Assembly (NCBI RefSeq): GCF_026167665.1
Contig: NZ_CP098740.1
Span: 2,356,001-2,420,000 of the forward strand
Reading direction: 5' to 3'
Length of the DNA: 64,000 bases
Origin: Streptomyces drozdowiczii
Lineage (GTDB): Bacteria; Actinomycetota; Actinomycetes; Streptomycetales; Streptomycetaceae
The notes under the pieces were generated by a model, which had not been told where the DNA came from, ran no database searches, and saw nothing but the letters and a program-made list of their open reading frames with translations. The stretch's first letter is position 1. Every line of letters begins with the position of its first letter. Shown one piece after another: positions 63,633 to 64,000 of this stretch. The translations under genes were made by a program, and so were the position numbers.

Positions 63633-64000
63633 TTACGCGTACGCCTCGATGTCCTCGACCACCGAGAAGCCCAGCCCGTACGCGCTCATCCCGCGCCCGT
63701 AGGCGCCGATGTGCACCCCGCCGGGCGCGGAGCCGGCCAGCACCCAGCCGAACTCGGACTCGCGGTAGTGGAAGGGGACCGGGACGCCGTCGACCGGCAG
63801 GGACAGCGCCGACCAGGCGGGGCCCTCCAGATCGTCGGCGAGCTCGAACGCGGTCTCCGTCTGCTGGTCCAGCCAGTCGTCGCGCAGGGTGTGGTCGAGC
63901 TGCGGGGGCCAGGTGCAGGACAGCAGCCCGGAACCGGCCAGCCAGGCCGCGGAGGACACCGTCGTCGCCTCCAGGACCCCGGTGCCGTCACCACTGCGCC
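63633..64000 (-). CDS. hypothetical protein (N-terminus beyond window)
   Basis: The frame remains open to base 64000, so only the C-terminal 121 residues are seen. It is hydrophilic with several Trp and Tyr (SAAWLAGSGLLSCTWPP, FHYRESEFGWVLAG) and ends YGLGFSVVEDIEAYA. I do not recognise it. Confidence 0.65.
   Translation of the reverse strand, partial: RSGDGTGVLEATTVSSAAWLAGSGLLSCTWPPQLDHTLRDDWLDQQTETAFELADDLEGPAWSALSLPVDGVPVPFHYRESEFGWVLAGSAPGGVHIGAYGRGMSAYGLGFSVVEDIEAYA

Noticed and set aside
1..64000. tRNA genes, mobile elements, prophage or secondary-metabolite cluster
   Set aside because: No cloverleaf, transposase, integrase, att-like repeat, polyketide or peptide synthetase sequence was noticed; tRNA absence is by eye only.

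Overview
The window is high-GC (about 72 percent by eye) actinobacterial chromosome, almost certainly Streptomyces. Codon third positions are nearly all G or C, GTG starts are common, and the gene set includes wblC/whiB7, mycoredoxin, UvrD2, the AdnAB helicase-nuclease, MoeZ and several actinobacteria-only families (UPF0182, DUF2342/Zincin_2, DUF3107, DUF3152). I saw no rRNA, tRNA, insertion sequence, phage gene or CRISPR array.

Layout. 1-8.8 kb: UPF0182 membrane protein (cut by the window edge), PPA1309-type protein, YlbL-type PDZ/Lon-like protease, MoaE, an NAD-dependent epimerase, Zincin_2 metalloprotease and a Nudix hydrolase. 8.8-12.7 kb: an AIM24 / AIM24 / TerD-AIM24 operon and a YgjP-type metallopeptidase. 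12.9-17.2 kb: an orphan E1-like protein, an ABC1 kinase, and the wblC regulator with a long attenuator leader carrying an upstream reading frame. 17.2-30.7 kb: DNA repair and redox block (UvrD2, mycoredoxin, NudC, M20 peptidase, AdnB, a SAM methyltransferase, AdnA, an alkyltransferase-like protein). 30.9-38.1 kb: a kinase-like/flippase fusion, two paralogous secreted TAP-like hydrolases, and MoeZ. 38.2-43.2 kb: a four-gene, end-overlapping polysaccharide operon (PelF-like glycosyltransferase, membrane protein, sugar epimerase, Spherulin4-like glycosidase). 43.3-50.7 kb: DUF3152, hydrolase, TetR, DUF3107, ferritin-like protein and a DEAD-box helicase. 50.9-64 kb: hydrolase, NYN nuclease, a 50-residue protein, MarC, PHP phosphoesterase, MFS exporter, SUFU protein, CorA, lipoprotein, MgtE-N/CBS protein, DUF1003 and Mrp.

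How it fits together. From UPF0182 to the DEAD helicase the order closely follows the Mycobacterium tuberculosis Rv3193c-Rv3211 segment as I remember it, so most of this is an ancient core neighbourhood. The AIM24/TerD genes, the methyltransferase between adnB and adnA, and the Pel-like operon look like insertions into it. Stress control is a theme: wblC (antibiotic-responsive, known to raise SigR activity in Streptomyces) sits beside three exact GGAAT-N18-GTT SigR-type promoters, in front of mycoredoxin, moeZ and a 50-codon gene.

Quality caveat. At least eight otherwise intact, conserved genes are broken by apparent one-base losses, nearly all in short runs of C or G. The overlapping operon alone would need about eight. 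Restoring one base at each site gives full-length proteins, so I read these as consensus errors rather than decay, and list the genes as CDS with the frameshift noted.
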